Assembly (NCBI GenBank): GCA_030536515.1
Contig: JAUNPV010000001.1
Coordinates: 186,001 to 250,000 of the forward strand
From: Eubacteriales bacterium
GTDB lineage: Bacteria; Bacillota; Clostridia; Oscillospirales; Oscillospiraceae
Direction: 5' to 3'
Length of the DNA: 64,000 nt
Notes under the pieces: model-generated
What the model saw: only the letters and a program-made list of their open reading frames with translations
Database searches by the model: none
What the model was told of the DNA's origin: nothing
Shown: piece by piece, positions 40,709 through 50,112 of the stretch
Layout of the letters: the number at the start of each line of letters is the position of its first letter
Position numbering within the stretch: position 1 is the first letter of the stretch
Translations under genes and position numbers: made by a program

Positions 40709-42226
40709 ATGAGCAATGCAATTTTAACGGTTCAAAATGTCATCAAACGCTTCAGCGGCACCGTCGCCCTGAAGGGGGTGGACATGGAACTGTACCCCAA
40801 TGAAATTCTGGCCCTGGCCGGTGAAAACGGGGCAGGCAAGTCCACGCTGATGAAAATATTAAGCGGTATCTATCCCCACGGCGACTACGAGGGCCGGCTG
40901 CTGCTGGGCGGTGAGCCGTGCAGGTTCCAGGGGCCTGCCGATTCTGAGGATGCCGGGATTGCCATGATTTACCAGGAATTAAATCTGGAGCTGGACTTGA
41001 CGGTGGCCGAAAACATCCTGCTGGGCCGCTATCCCAGAACCAAGTTGGGCCTTATCGACTGGAAACGGGTGCACACCGAGGCCCGCACCGCCCTGGATAT
41101 GCTGGGCGTGGACATCGACACCAGGCTTACCGTCCGGAATCTGAGTCCATCGCTACAGCAGCTGGTGTCCATTGCAAGGGCGCTGTACCGCAAGCCCAGG
41201 ATTCTCATTCTGGACGAGCCCACCTCCGTGCTGACGGAGAAGGAGGCCGGCAGCCTCATGGATATTCTCCGGGGCCTGCGGGACAAGGGCATCTCCTGCA
41301 TCTACATTTCCCACAAGCTGGACGAGATTTTCGCCCTGTGCGACCGCACGGTGGTGTTCCGGGACGGCGAAAAAATCAGCGAGCATAAAAAATCCGACGG
41401 CTACGACAGTGCCAGGGTCATTGAGGATATGATTGGCCGCCGCCTGGATGCCATGTACCCTGTCCGCAAGGCGAGCATCGGGCAGGAGGTCCTCCGGGTG
41501 GAGCACTTCCGGGTGGCCCATCCCTTTGCCTACGGCAAAACCATCATCGACGACGTGAGCTTCTCTTTGCACAGAGGGGAGATTCTGGGCCTGTCCGGCC
41601 TGGTGGGGGCTGGCCGGTCGGAGCTGTGCAGCGCCATCTTCGGCGCCATGCCAAAGCTCTGCGGAAAGCTGTACCTGGGTGGGAAAGAGGTCAACATCAC
41701 CGAGCCTTCCCAGGCAATTAAACTGGGTCTGGGCTTTCTGTCTGAGGACAGAAAGAAAAACGGCTTCATCTGGTCCATGTCCATCCGGGAGAACATGACA
41801 TTGGTTGCCCTTCGTGATATGATGAAGGGACTGTTCGTGGACCAGAAGAAGGAATTGCAGCTGGCGGAGGAATTTTTCGGCAAGCTGCGGGTGAAGGCCC
41901 CGTCCCTGGACACCCAGATTACCAACCTCTCCGGCGGCAACCAGCAGAAGGTAATCCTGGCCAAGTGGCTGATGAGCGAGACCAAAATTCTCATGCTGGA
42001 CGAGCCCACCCGGGGCATCGACGTGGGCACCAAGTCAGAAATCTACAGCCTGATGCAGGAGCTTACCGATATGGGCATTTCCATCATCATGATCAGCTCT
42101 GAAATGCCGGAGCTGCTGGCCATGTGCGACCGGCTGGTGGTGCTGGGCAAGGGCATTGTCCAGCGGGAAATGGTTCGGGGCGAGGCCGACGAGGTCAGTC
42201 TCATGCGGGCAGCATCCTGTACGTAA
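40709..42226 (+). CDS. Ribose-type ABC transporter ATPase (two domains)
   Basis: In this 505-residue RbsA/MglA-type fusion, domain 1 has Walker A GENGAGKST (35-43) and Walker B ILILDEPTS, but its signature is altered (LSPSLQQ). Domain 2 has a degenerate Walker A (GLVGAGRSE) and an intact LSGGNQQ with LMLDEPTRGID. This mixed pattern is normal for the family. It lies 14 bases after the permease gene and powers carbohydrate import. Confidence 0.93.
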   Translation: MSNAILTVQNVIKRFSGTVALKGVDMELYPNEILALAGENGAGKSTLMKILSGIYPHGDYEGRLLLGGEPCRFQGPADSEDAGIAMIYQELNLELDLTVAENILLGRYPRTKLGLIDWKRVHTEARTALDMLGVDIDTRLTVRNLSPSLQQLVSIARALYRKPRILILDEPTSVLTEKEAGSLMDILRGLRDKGISCIYISHKLDEIFALCDRTVVFRDGEKISEHKKSDGYDSARVIEDMIGRRLDAMYPVRKASIGQEVLRVEHFRVAHPFAYGKTIIDDVSFSLHRGEILGLSGLVGAGRSELCSAIFGAMPKLCGKLYLGGKEVNITEPSQAIKLGLGFLSEDRKKNGFIWSMSIRENMTLVALRDMMKGLFVDQKKELQLAEEFFGKLRVKAPSLDTQITNLSGGNQQKVILAKWLMSETKILMLDEPTRGIDVGTKSEIYSLMQELTDMGISIIMISSEMPELLAMCDRLVVLGKGIVQREMVRGEADEVSLMRAASCT

Positions 42227-42289
42227 TACTATGAATTATGGATACTGAGGCACACAGCCTTTGTAAAAATCAAATTTGGAGGAAACAAT

Positions 42290-43321
42290 ATGAAAAAGCT
42301 CATCGCACTGCTGCTGACTCTGGCCATGGCATTGTCCCTGGCCGCCTGCGGCGCAGCTCCTGCTGCACCCGAAACCAAGGCTCCCGAAGCACCCGCTGCC
42401 ACCGAGGCGCCTGCTGCCGACGCACCGGCAGAGGAGCTGCACTTTGTCTATGTGTCCCCGCTGCTGTCCCATCCCATCTGGCTGATTGCCAAAAACGGCT
42501 TTGACGCCGCCTGCCAGGAGCTGGGCATCCAGGGCGACTGGGTGGGTCCCCAGGGCATCTCCGCCGAGGAAATGGCCCAGCTGGTGGATACCGCCGTGGC
42601 CCAAGGCGCTGACGCCATTATCTCCCAGTCCATCTGCCCTGTGGCGCCGCTTCAGAACGCCATTGACGAGGGCATCCCCGTCCTGCTGGTGGACGGCGAC
42701 CACGACGACCTGGACGGCCGCCTGGCCTACCTGGGCAAGGACCTGACCAAGCAGGCCGAGCTGATGTACGAGGAGGTGGCCAAGGTCATCCCCGCCGACC
42801 AGAAAATCGTCATGTCTATCCAGTGCGCCAACCTGAACGCCCAGTTCTACGTGGACCAGAACAACGCCGTAGAGGCCGCCTTCTCCAAGCACCCCGGCGG
42901 CTTCGAGCTGACCAATGTCTCCGTGTCCACCTCCGACAAGGCCATCGGCACCAATGAGTGGCTGAACACCTTCAACACCTACCCGGAGGTCAACGTGTGC
43001 ATCAACCTGGCCGCAGAGGCCGCTGCTGCCTGCGTCACCGCCGCCGACGAGCTGAACATCACCGACAGCCTGGTGATTGTGGGCGTGGACGACACCGAGG
43101 AAAACCTGGCGCTGCTGCGGGAGGGTAAGATTTTGTGCACCTCCGTGGTCTCCTTCTGGAACTATGGCTACCAGGCAGCCTACTGGCTGTACCAGAATAT
43201 CACCGAGGGCCGTGTCCCCCAGCAGGTCAAAAACGACGGCGGCACCATGATGGTCACCAAGGACAACATCGACACCTACAACGACCTGCTGAAGGTCAAG
43301 GTGGACCTGCCCGCCAAGTAA
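42290..43321 (+). CDS. Sugar-binding lipoprotein of the ABC transporter
   Basis: This 343-residue Peripla_BP_4-type protein has a lipoprotein signal (LAMALSLAACG, Cys20), an Ala/Pro/Glu-rich tether to about residue 47, and then a two-lobe ribose-binding fold (FVYVSPLLSHPIWLIAKNGF; LVDGDHDD; IVGVDDTEEN). The ligand is unknown. Placement after permease and ATPase genes, and before a YesMN pair, suggests the bound compound or its uptake informs the kinase. The Shine-Dalgarno is TTGGAGGAAAC. Confidence 0.9.
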   Translation: MKKLIALLLTLAMALSLAACGAAPAAPETKAPEAPAATEAPAADAPAEELHFVYVSPLLSHPIWLIAKNGFDAACQELGIQGDWVGPQGISAEEMAQLVDTAVAQGADAIISQSICPVAPLQNAIDEGIPVLLVDGDHDDLDGRLAYLGKDLTKQAELMYEEVAKVIPADQKIVMSIQCANLNAQFYVDQNNAVEAAFSKHPGGFELTNVSVSTSDKAIGTNEWLNTFNTYPEVNVCINLAAEAAAACVTAADELNITDSLVIVGVDDTEENLALLREGKILCTSVVSFWNYGYQAAYWLYQNITEGRVPQQVKNDGGTMMVTKDNIDTYNDLLKVKVDLPAK

Positions 43322-43340
43322 AGCAAATACCCCTCTCAAA

Positions 43341-43374
43341 GCCGGCGGCGGGAAGCATCCTGCCGCCGGCGTTT
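43341..43374 (+). terminator. Hairpin after the ABC transporter genes
   Basis: GCCGGCGGC / GCCGCCGGC stem, weak T tail. It may attenuate read-through into the kinase genes. Confidence 0.5.
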
Positions 43375-43388
43375 CGCAGGAGCCGGTG

Positions 43389-43417
43389 TTGAATTTTTCC
43401 TCCGGCTGTGATACCAT
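43389..43417 (+). promoter_or_regulatory. Internal promoter of the two-component genes
   Basis: TTGAAT and TACCAT are spaced by 17 bases, 36 bases before the kinase start. Confidence 0.55.
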
Positions 43418-43453
43418 CAGGGTACAAATTCTTTTCCCGAAAGGATGACCGCC

Positions 43454-44920
43454 ATGAAGCCGAACATCAGCATCCGGACCCAAATCCATCTCTATCTCGC
43501 CCTGACAATCCTGGTGTGCGTGCTGGTGGTGCTGTTTTCCGCCGCCTCCACCCAGGAGGCCATTCAGGGCACCCACGTCATGTTCGACTGCAACAGCGCC
43601 CTGACGGAGTTTTACTCTCTGGTGGGCAAGGCGGATTTCCACGCCCGGGAGTGGATTTACTCGGAGGACGACCAGGAGCTTGCGCAGTACCAGGACTATA
43701 TGGCCCAGGCCCGGGAGCGGCTGGACTGGATGCAGGGGCTGGTGGACTCACACTTCTCCTGGCGTCTGGGGCGGCTTTCCAATATGCTGGAATATTACCA
43801 TGACCCCCTGGCGGACTTCCGGGCGGGCCGGGCGGTTTCCGGCTACGAGACCTACCAGGCGCTGGCCTACCGCTGCACCCTGATTCGCAGCACCTCCACA
43901 ACCTACCACGACTATCTGGCCCAGTACCTCCACCAGACGGCGGAGGAGGTGCAGCAGCGGTGGCAGCGCACCTGGCAGCTCCAGCTGGGAATCATGGCGC
44001 TGCTGCTGGTTCTGGGCTTCCTGTCCAGCAGCTTCTACAGCAAAAGCATTCTCCGGCCCCTGCGGACCCTGGTGGAAAACGCCCATCTGGTCCAAAACGG
44101 CCAGTTTGACCTGAGGCCCGTGGGCCGTGCGCCCCGGGAGCTGATGGTCATGTCCGGGGCCTTCGAGGAAATGGCCCAGCGGATTCGGGAAAATATGGAA
44201 ATTTTGAAGAAGAACGCCCAGCTGGAGCAGATGCTCCTGCGGCGGGAAAGCGAGCGCCTGGCCATGGAGCACCTGGTGACCCAGGCGGAGCTGCGCTCAC
44301 TCCAGGCCCAGATCAACCCCCATTTCCTGTTCAACACCCTGAGCATGATTTCCAAAAGCGCCTATCTGAGCGGCGATGCCTCCACCAGCGAGATGATTGA
44401 CCGGCTGGCAAAATTCCTGCGCTACGCCCTGGACAAATCCAACACCACCTCCACCCTCCGGGAGGAGCTTGCCTCCATTGAAAACTATCTGTTTATCCAG
44501 AAAAAACGGTTTTCCGGACGGCTGGACTTTGTGCTGGACGTGCGGGAGGAGGTCCCCAACATCAAAATGCCGGCCATTGTCTTGCAGCCTCTGGTGGAAA
44601 ACGCCATCCAGCACGGCATTGGCGGCATGACCGAGGCCGCCGTCATCAGCTTAAAGGTCCGGCTGCGGGAGGGACGGGTGCGGATTCTCATTGAGGACAA
44701 CGGCGCCGGAATGCCTCCGGAGCGGCTGGAGCAGCTCCAGTCCTGCCTGAAGCTGGGGCTGGAAAGCTCCAGCGGCAGCCAGGGCTCCGGCATCGGCCTG
44801 ACCAACGTTTACCGGCGGCTGAAAATGTACTTTGGCAGCAGGATGCAGTTTACCATTGAAAGCGAGGAAACCTGCGGCACCGTCATTGCCATCAGCCTGC
44901 CGGGGGAGGAGGAGCCATGA
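43454..44920 (+). CDS. YesM/LytS-family sensor histidine kinase
   Basis: This 488-residue protein has TM1 near 9-29, an extracellular domain of ~145 residues, TM2 near 178-197, HAMP (about 198-250), a His_kinase domain with phospho-acceptor His290 in QINPHFLFNT, and a C-terminal HATPase (NAIQHG; DNGAGM; GSGIGLTNV). The extracellular loop is short for a direct sugar sensor, so sensing may go through the neighbouring binding protein. The start at 43454 has better spacing from AAAGGA than the ATG at 43445. It overlaps the regulator gene by 4 bases. Confidence 0.9.
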   Translation: MKPNISIRTQIHLYLALTILVCVLVVLFSAASTQEAIQGTHVMFDCNSALTEFYSLVGKADFHAREWIYSEDDQELAQYQDYMAQARERLDWMQGLVDSHFSWRLGRLSNMLEYYHDPLADFRAGRAVSGYETYQALAYRCTLIRSTSTTYHDYLAQYLHQTAEEVQQRWQRTWQLQLGIMALLLVLGFLSSSFYSKSILRPLRTLVENAHLVQNGQFDLRPVGRAPRELMVMSGAFEEMAQRIRENMEILKKNAQLEQMLLRRESERLAMEHLVTQAELRSLQAQINPHFLFNTLSMISKSAYLSGDASTSEMIDRLAKFLRYALDKSNTTSTLREELASIENYLFIQKKRFSGRLDFVLDVREEVPNIKMPAIVLQPLVENAIQHGIGGMTEAAVISLKVRLREGRVRILIEDNGAGMPPERLEQLQSCLKLGLESSSGSQGSGIGLTNVYRRLKMYFGSRMQFTIESEETCGTVIAISLPGEEEP

Positions 44921-46470
44921 GCAGATTATACCGCATTTTAATCGTGGAGGATGAGCAGATTGAGCGCAGCGCCCTGACCATGATGATCAAATACAACCGC
45001 AGCGACATACAGGAAATCCGCACCGCCGCCAACGGCGGCCAGGCGCTGGAGGAATTCCGGGCCTTCCTGCCCGACATCGTCTTTATGGATATCAACCTGC
45101 CGGGCATCAACGGACTGGATGTGATTCGCCAGATGAAGCTGGTCCCTGGCGTCCAGCCCAGATTCGTGGTGGTCTCTGCCCACAGTCAGTTTGCCTATGC
45201 CCAGGAGGCCATGCGGCTGGATGTTCAGGACTTTCTGGTGAAGCCCATTTCCCTGGAGGATATTACCGGGGTGCTGGACAGCCTCACCCGGGAGATTGAC
45301 CAGAGCCGCTCCCAGAAGGAGCGGGCGGTGTCCCAGCAGGAGAAGTTCAATGCCATCCGCCCGGTGCTGGAAAGCGACTGCGTGCTGTCGGTGGCCTCCC
45401 TGCGCTCCACCACCCCCATCGCCACCATTTTTGACTTTATGCAGATATCCGTGACCTCCGGGTTTGTGTTCATCCTCCGGGGCGAGGGGGTGGGCGGCGT
45501 GCTGCTGCCGGAGGTCAAGGCCCGGATGCGGAACATGGGCATCCACTGCATTGGGGAGATGATTCGCGACGACTGTGTGTGCATCGCCCTCAGCAGCCAG
45601 CATATTCGGCCCTGGAGCGTCCAGGAGATGATGCAGCACCTGTCCAACACCTTCAGCCGCAGCGGCCTCACGGTTTCAATCGGCGTGGGCGGCATTGCAA
45701 ATCACGCCGACGACCTGCGCCGGTCCTACGAGCAGGCCATGGCATCCATCCGCACCGCCGCCCAGGACCAGGCGGCCCTTCCGGACGGAGAGGACAACGT
45801 CCTCAGCGCCGTGGCCGAAGAGGCAGCCGGGCTCTGCCACAGCATCCGCATGGGAAGCCGGGAGGCGGTGGGACCTCAGGTCCACGGCTTCTTTGACCGG
45901 TCTGCGGCGCTGCCCCGGGAAAAGCTGTGGGAGCAGGCCTATTGGATGTACGTGATGGTGGTCAGCAGCTTCACCGAGTACGCCTCCGGCCTCCAGCCCC
46001 TTTCCGCCGAGAGAATCCTGGCCATCCGGGACCGGGATACGCTGGAGGAGGTGCTGACCCGGTCCTTTGAAACTCTGGCGCAGTTCCACGACAGCCAGGA
46101 CAGCGGCCAGTCCAACCAGCTGGTGGCCCGGACCATTCGGATTGTCCGCCAGCAGTTTCGGCAGGACCTTACGCTGGACAGCGTGGCCGAGGAGCTGAAT
46201 GTGTCGCTGTTCTACCTGAGCAAGCTGTTCCGCAAGCACACCGGCGTCACCTTTACGGAGTTTCTCACCCAGACCCGCATCGACCACGCCAAGCAGCTGC
46301 TTAGCAAGGAGGAAATGAGCGTCAAGGAGGTGGCCTACGCCACGGGCTTTAACAGCCAGGGGTATTTTTCCAAAATCTTCAAGAAATACACAGGCTTTGC
46401 GCCCAGCGAGTATAGGGAAGATGCGCCTCCCGCAGAAACCGGGAGCCGGGCATCGGCGGGAAAAGCGTAA
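44917..46470 (+). CDS. YesN-family response regulator with AraC-type HTH
   Basis: This 517-residue protein has a receiver domain (1-125) with acidic residues EDE at 11-13, phospho-acceptor Asp58 (VFMDINLPG) and Lys near 108 (VKPI). The middle region (~150-390) is a linker or GGDEF-like remnant common to YesN proteins. The C-terminus carries two AraC HTHs (LDSVAEELNVSLFYLSKLFR; VKEVAYATGFNSQGYFSKIF). It is coupled to the kinase by ATGA overlap and probably activates the ABC operon and perhaps the divergent UroD-like gene. Confidence 0.9.
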   Translation: MSRLYRILIVEDEQIERSALTMMIKYNRSDIQEIRTAANGGQALEEFRAFLPDIVFMDINLPGINGLDVIRQMKLVPGVQPRFVVVSAHSQFAYAQEAMRLDVQDFLVKPISLEDITGVLDSLTREIDQSRSQKERAVSQQEKFNAIRPVLESDCVLSVASLRSTTPIATIFDFMQISVTSGFVFILRGEGVGGVLLPEVKARMRNMGIHCIGEMIRDDCVCIALSSQHIRPWSVQEMMQHLSNTFSRSGLTVSIGVGGIANHADDLRRSYEQAMASIRTAAQDQAALPDGEDNVLSAVAEEAAGLCHSIRMGSREAVGPQVHGFFDRSAALPREKLWEQAYWMYVMVVSSFTEYASGLQPLSAERILAIRDRDTLEEVLTRSFETLAQFHDSQDSGQSNQLVARTIRIVRQQFRQDLTLDSVAEELNVSLFYLSKLFRKHTGVTFTEFLTQTRIDHAKQLLSKEEMSVKEVAYATGFNSQGYFSKIFKKYTGFAPSEYREDAPPAETGSRASAGKA

Positions 46471-46514
46471 ATAGCGAGTGATAATCCCCTTGAACGAATT
46501 ATACAAAATAGTGC

Positions 46515-46543
46515 TTGACAGCCTAAATTTTTTCGTTTACTAT
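46515..46543 (+). promoter_or_regulatory. Promoter of the 940-residue surface protein
   Basis: TTGACA and TACTAT are spaced by 17 bases, 66 bases before the start codon. Confidence 0.75.
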
Positions 46544-46609
46544 TTCCATATAGAAGCGTGGAAGGTGTGCCCTTTCACGCTTTGAATTTTATAGAAAGAA
46601 GGAATTTGG

Positions 46610-49432
46610 ATGAAAAAGAAGCTGTTTGCGGTTTTGCTGGCGGTGTTCCTGGCGGCGGGGGTGGTGCCTTTGCGGGTGCTGGGGGCTGAGGCGGTGACGG
46701 TGACCTTTCACCTGATGGGCGGTCATTGGTCGAATGACGATTGCTTCCAGTACCGCACCTTCGAGGCGGGGCACGTTTTGTCTGCGGAGGACATTCCGGA
46801 CGATATGTCTCCCAATGACGGATATGGCGGTGGATATTGGAAGGATGACCCGCTGGGGGATGTTCCTTCGGATGGAGCGGTCTACCGCTTCGTCTATCAG
46901 AAGCTGCTGGAGCTGACCTTTGATGCCAACGGCGGCCAGTGGGGCGAGGGCGAGACAGACCGGACGGTTCAGGTCCTGTCGGGAACGGTCTGCGAAGACT
47001 GGCCGGAGGACCCGGTTCGGGCGGGATACAGGTTTCTGGACTGGTGCCAGAGTCCCTACGGCTATGGCAGCCCCACCGGCGAGGACGAAGAAATTGAAGA
47101 AAGCCTCACCCTTTACGCCCGGTGGAAGGAAAACTGCCGGCTGACTTTCCAGCTGAACGGAGGTTCTGGCGAGCTGCCGGAGATGGAGCTGTCAGGAGGC
47201 CTGGTGGAGGACCTGCCGGAGCCGCCGCCCCGGGAGGGCTACGAATTCCACCGCTGGAACACAGCACTCGACGGCACCGGCACAGACCTGGAGCCCAGGA
47301 TGGAGCTGCAGGAACATACAACTGCTTACGCCCAGTGGAGGCGTATTTTTATTTTGTGTTTTGACGGAAACAGCGGGGTTTCTGTGGAAACTATGGAGTT
47401 TACAGCGGAAAATAGTGGGGTTTCTGCCCATGACTTCACCGTCCCGGGCCTGGAGCGGCCCGGCCATACCCTGCTTGGCTGGAACACTCAGCCCGACGGC
47501 AGCGGGGAAACGGTGGCTGCTGGCAGTCTCTACACCGTGGACAGCGCGCAAAGTCCTGCCACCCTCTACGCCATTTGGCAGCGAAGCATCTGCCAGGTGA
47601 CCTTCGGCGAAACCGGTGAAATCCGGGCCTGCCTCTGGGGCGACTCCCTCCCGGCGGACGGATTCCCGGCCCTTTCTCTGGACGAAAACGGCTGCCGGGT
47701 CATAGACGGCGCTCTTTTCCGATTCGGCGGCTGGCAGACGGAGGACGGCCAGCTTTTCACGGTGGACACCCCCGTCACCGAGAGCCTCGCCCTTCACCCG
47801 CTGTGGATTGCACAGGAGGAGGTGCGGTTCGAAATTGCGGGCGGCATCTGGGCGGAAAACGGTCTGAGCAGCCGTACAGTGACCCTGGACGAGGGCGGGG
47901 CGCTGGAAGGGCTGCTTCCCACTCCGATTCCCGATGAGCTTCACAACCCCACCGGCCAATGGTCCCCCAAACCCGGGACCGCCGCCAAAGGGTCGGTGTT
48001 CACCTACACCTGTGACCGGCGGGAGGAATTTCAAATCACCTTCGATACCGACGAGCCGCCGGTGGAGGTGCTGGAAGGCCAGACCTGCCCCAAGCTGCCC
48101 ACCCCCGCCCGGGAGGGCTTCCGGTTCGACGGGTGGTACACAGCCGAAACCGGCGGGGAAAGGTTCGACGAAAGCCTTCCAATTCTGAAAAATACCCATC
48201 TTTACGCCCGCTGGGTAAGAATTTTCACCCTGACCTATGACCCCTCCGGCGGCGAAAACCCGCCGCCGCAGCAGCAGGTGGAGGCCGGGGAGAACGCCAT
48301 GTTCACCATTTCCCACCAGGTCCCAACCCGGCCCGGGTGGGCCTTTTTGGGCTGGGCAGAAAGCCCGGACGGGTCCCTTCCCCAGCTCCACGGCGGCGAC
48401 CCCTGCCGGGTTGACGGAGATTTGACCCTGTACGCCCTGTGGAAAAGGGACCTGGTGCTGGTGACGGTGGTGTTCCTGGACCGGGAAACCGAGTCCGCCC
48501 GGCTGAGCCTGGTGTCCGGCCAGTGCCCCGGCGGGGCCATGGCGGAAGCCCCGGCCCGGCCTGGATATGATTTTTTGGGCTGGAACACCAGCTGGGATGG
48601 GTCCGGCGAGGCCCTGACGGCGGATTCTGTGGTTGAATCGGACACCACGGTCTACGCCTGCTGGGCAAAAATCCCCACAGTGACCCTCACCTTCCTGGAC
48701 CGGGGCCAGGCGGTGGATTGGTTTACCCTGGCTGTTGGTGAATCCCCGGCGGACCAGCTCCCCGCTGCACCGGTCCGGAAGGGCTATCTGTTCCTGGGCT
48801 GGCAGGACGAAAACGGAACCCTGCTGGCCGCTGAAGCGTCTGTGACTCAGGATATGACTCTCTGCGCCGCCTGGGAGAAAATCACCCGGGGAACTGTCAC
48901 CTTCCTGGACGGCGAAGGCGAGCCCAGGGAAATCACCCTGGACCTGGGGGCAAAGCTGGGAGACAACCTGCCCCCGGACCCCACCCGTCCCGGCTTCCGC
49001 TTCCTGGGCTGGAACACCCGGGAGGACGGCACCGGCTCAAAGCTCTACCGCTCCACGGTCCTCCGGGAGGACCTGACCGTCTGGGCCCAGTGGGAGGAAA
49101 TCCAGTACGTGACGGTGACCTTCCACGACCCCTTTGAGGGCAGCTTCTCCCTCACCCTGGAGCAAAACACCAAGCCCGGCGACCGCTTCCCCGCCAACCC
49201 CACCCGCCCGGGCTACAGCTTCCGGGGCTGGTACACCGGAGAAAACGGAAACGGCCAAAAAGTGACGAAATCCACGAAAATCGGGGAGGATACCCACCTT
49301 TACGCCTGCTGGAAGCGCAAAGACCCCACCAACGCCCGCACCGCCGATCCCTCCAACATCCACCTCTGGACCGCCATCCTGGCCGTGACAGCCATGAGCC
49401 TGACGGGGATTGTCTGGAAAAAACGAAGATAG
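46610..49432 (+). CDS. Large InlB B-repeat surface protein
   Basis: This 940-residue protein has a signal peptide (residues 1-26, LLAVFLAAGVVPLRVLGA) followed by about eleven Listeria-Bacteroides repeats of ~70 residues, each with a GW(n)T core (RPGYDFLGWNT, RPGFRFLGWNT, RPGYSFRGWYT) and an LYAxW end. Repeats in the last third are the most regular. The C-terminus (TNARTADPSNIHLWTAIL, helix, KKRR) is the same anchor as in the 1-1707 protein, but with NARTAD instead of NPKTSD, so its sortase site looks altered. It may bind host or community surfaces, but no ligand is known. Confidence 0.85.
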   Translation: MKKKLFAVLLAVFLAAGVVPLRVLGAEAVTVTFHLMGGHWSNDDCFQYRTFEAGHVLSAEDIPDDMSPNDGYGGGYWKDDPLGDVPSDGAVYRFVYQKLLELTFDANGGQWGEGETDRTVQVLSGTVCEDWPEDPVRAGYRFLDWCQSPYGYGSPTGEDEEIEESLTLYARWKENCRLTFQLNGGSGELPEMELSGGLVEDLPEPPPREGYEFHRWNTALDGTGTDLEPRMELQEHTTAYAQWRRIFILCFDGNSGVSVETMEFTAENSGVSAHDFTVPGLERPGHTLLGWNTQPDGSGETVAAGSLYTVDSAQSPATLYAIWQRSICQVTFGETGEIRACLWGDSLPADGFPALSLDENGCRVIDGALFRFGGWQTEDGQLFTVDTPVTESLALHPLWIAQEEVRFEIAGGIWAENGLSSRTVTLDEGGALEGLLPTPIPDELHNPTGQWSPKPGTAAKGSVFTYTCDRREEFQITFDTDEPPVEVLEGQTCPKLPTPAREGFRFDGWYTAETGGERFDESLPILKNTHLYARWVRIFTLTYDPSGGENPPPQQQVEAGENAMFTISHQVPTRPGWAFLGWAESPDGSLPQLHGGDPCRVDGDLTLYALWKRDLVLVTVVFLDRETESARLSLVSGQCPGGAMAEAPARPGYDFLGWNTSWDGSGEALTADSVVESDTTVYACWAKIPTVTLTFLDRGQAVDWFTLAVGESPADQLPAAPVRKGYLFLGWQDENGTLLAAEASVTQDMTLCAAWEKITRGTVTFLDGEGEPREITLDLGAKLGDNLPPDPTRPGFRFLGWNTREDGTGSKLYRSTVLREDLTVWAQWEEIQYVTVTFHDPFEGSFSLTLEQNTKPGDRFPANPTRPGYSFRGWYTGENGNGQKVTKSTKIGEDTHLYACWKRKDPTNARTADPSNIHLWTAILAVTAMSLTGIVWKKRR

Positions 49433-50112
49433 GCGCAATATTGTCATTGCGAGCCAGTTCGCATTTCCTCTGGTTGTGGCTGTTCACCAATCCGTTCATT
49501 TCTCCAAAGAAAAAATGAACGGATTGCCGCAACCAGGGAAGCGGACTGGTTTCGCAATGACAATCTGCCGTTTTAGACGCTACGAACAACCAGGGGACAC
49601 TTTGATGAATCTGCGGAGGAAGAACGATAAATCAGGCAGTCTGTACAATTCGTACAGGCTGCCTCAATGATTATAGGAAACGGCTGCAACCGGGTATCGG
49701 AAGCAGCCGTTTGGTGTTATCATGTAGCTGTGATGAAACAAATTACAACCGCAGACAATTCTACACCAATTCAACTGAAAATGCCAACCGAATTGTGCGA
49801 ATTGACGAAGAATTGACCAAGTTCCACGAAGAGGTGCTGTCCAAAACAGGGTGGATGAGGCATGGCGGCGGTATTTCCCGTTGGATAGAAAGCCAAACAA
49901 CGGGGAGCCATTTCCGGAGCCTCCGAGCTTCTGGGACTGCGGCAGATTGGAAAGATGTAAAAGCGTAACAATCTGATAATATTTAAGCTCTCTCCTAATT
50001 CAACGATTTGGAGAGGGCTTTTTCTGTTATTTTGCACATAGAAATATTGATTTTGATGTGCGATAATGATGTTGAAAAAACAGCATGATTTGCAGATTGG
50101 AGGGCGATTCCG
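49433..50112. other. Repeat-containing gap with possible gene remnant
   Basis: After repeat B copy 3, two hairpins occur (GGCAGTCTGTAC / GTACAGGCTGCC, 49635-49663; CGGCTGC / GCAGCCG, 49681-49709). From 49733 to 49970 protein-like sequence appears to jump frames (MKQITTADNSTPIQLKM, then EELTKFHEEVLSKTG, then RYFPLDRKPNNGEPFPEP), which suggests a decayed short gene. A terminator (AGCTCTCTCC / GGAGAGGGCT then TTTTT) ends at 50024. Confidence 0.4.
49442..49562. repeat. Repeat family B, copy 3
   Basis: TTGTCATTGCGAGCCAGT...GCAATGACA ends with AATCCGTT/AACGGATT arms, directly after the surface protein gene. Confidence 0.8.

Noticed and set aside
49711..49968. 85-codon ORF as an intact gene
   Set aside because: Protein-like sequence moves between three frames, there is no ribosome-binding site, and the end is unlike a protein terminus. 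At best a remnant.
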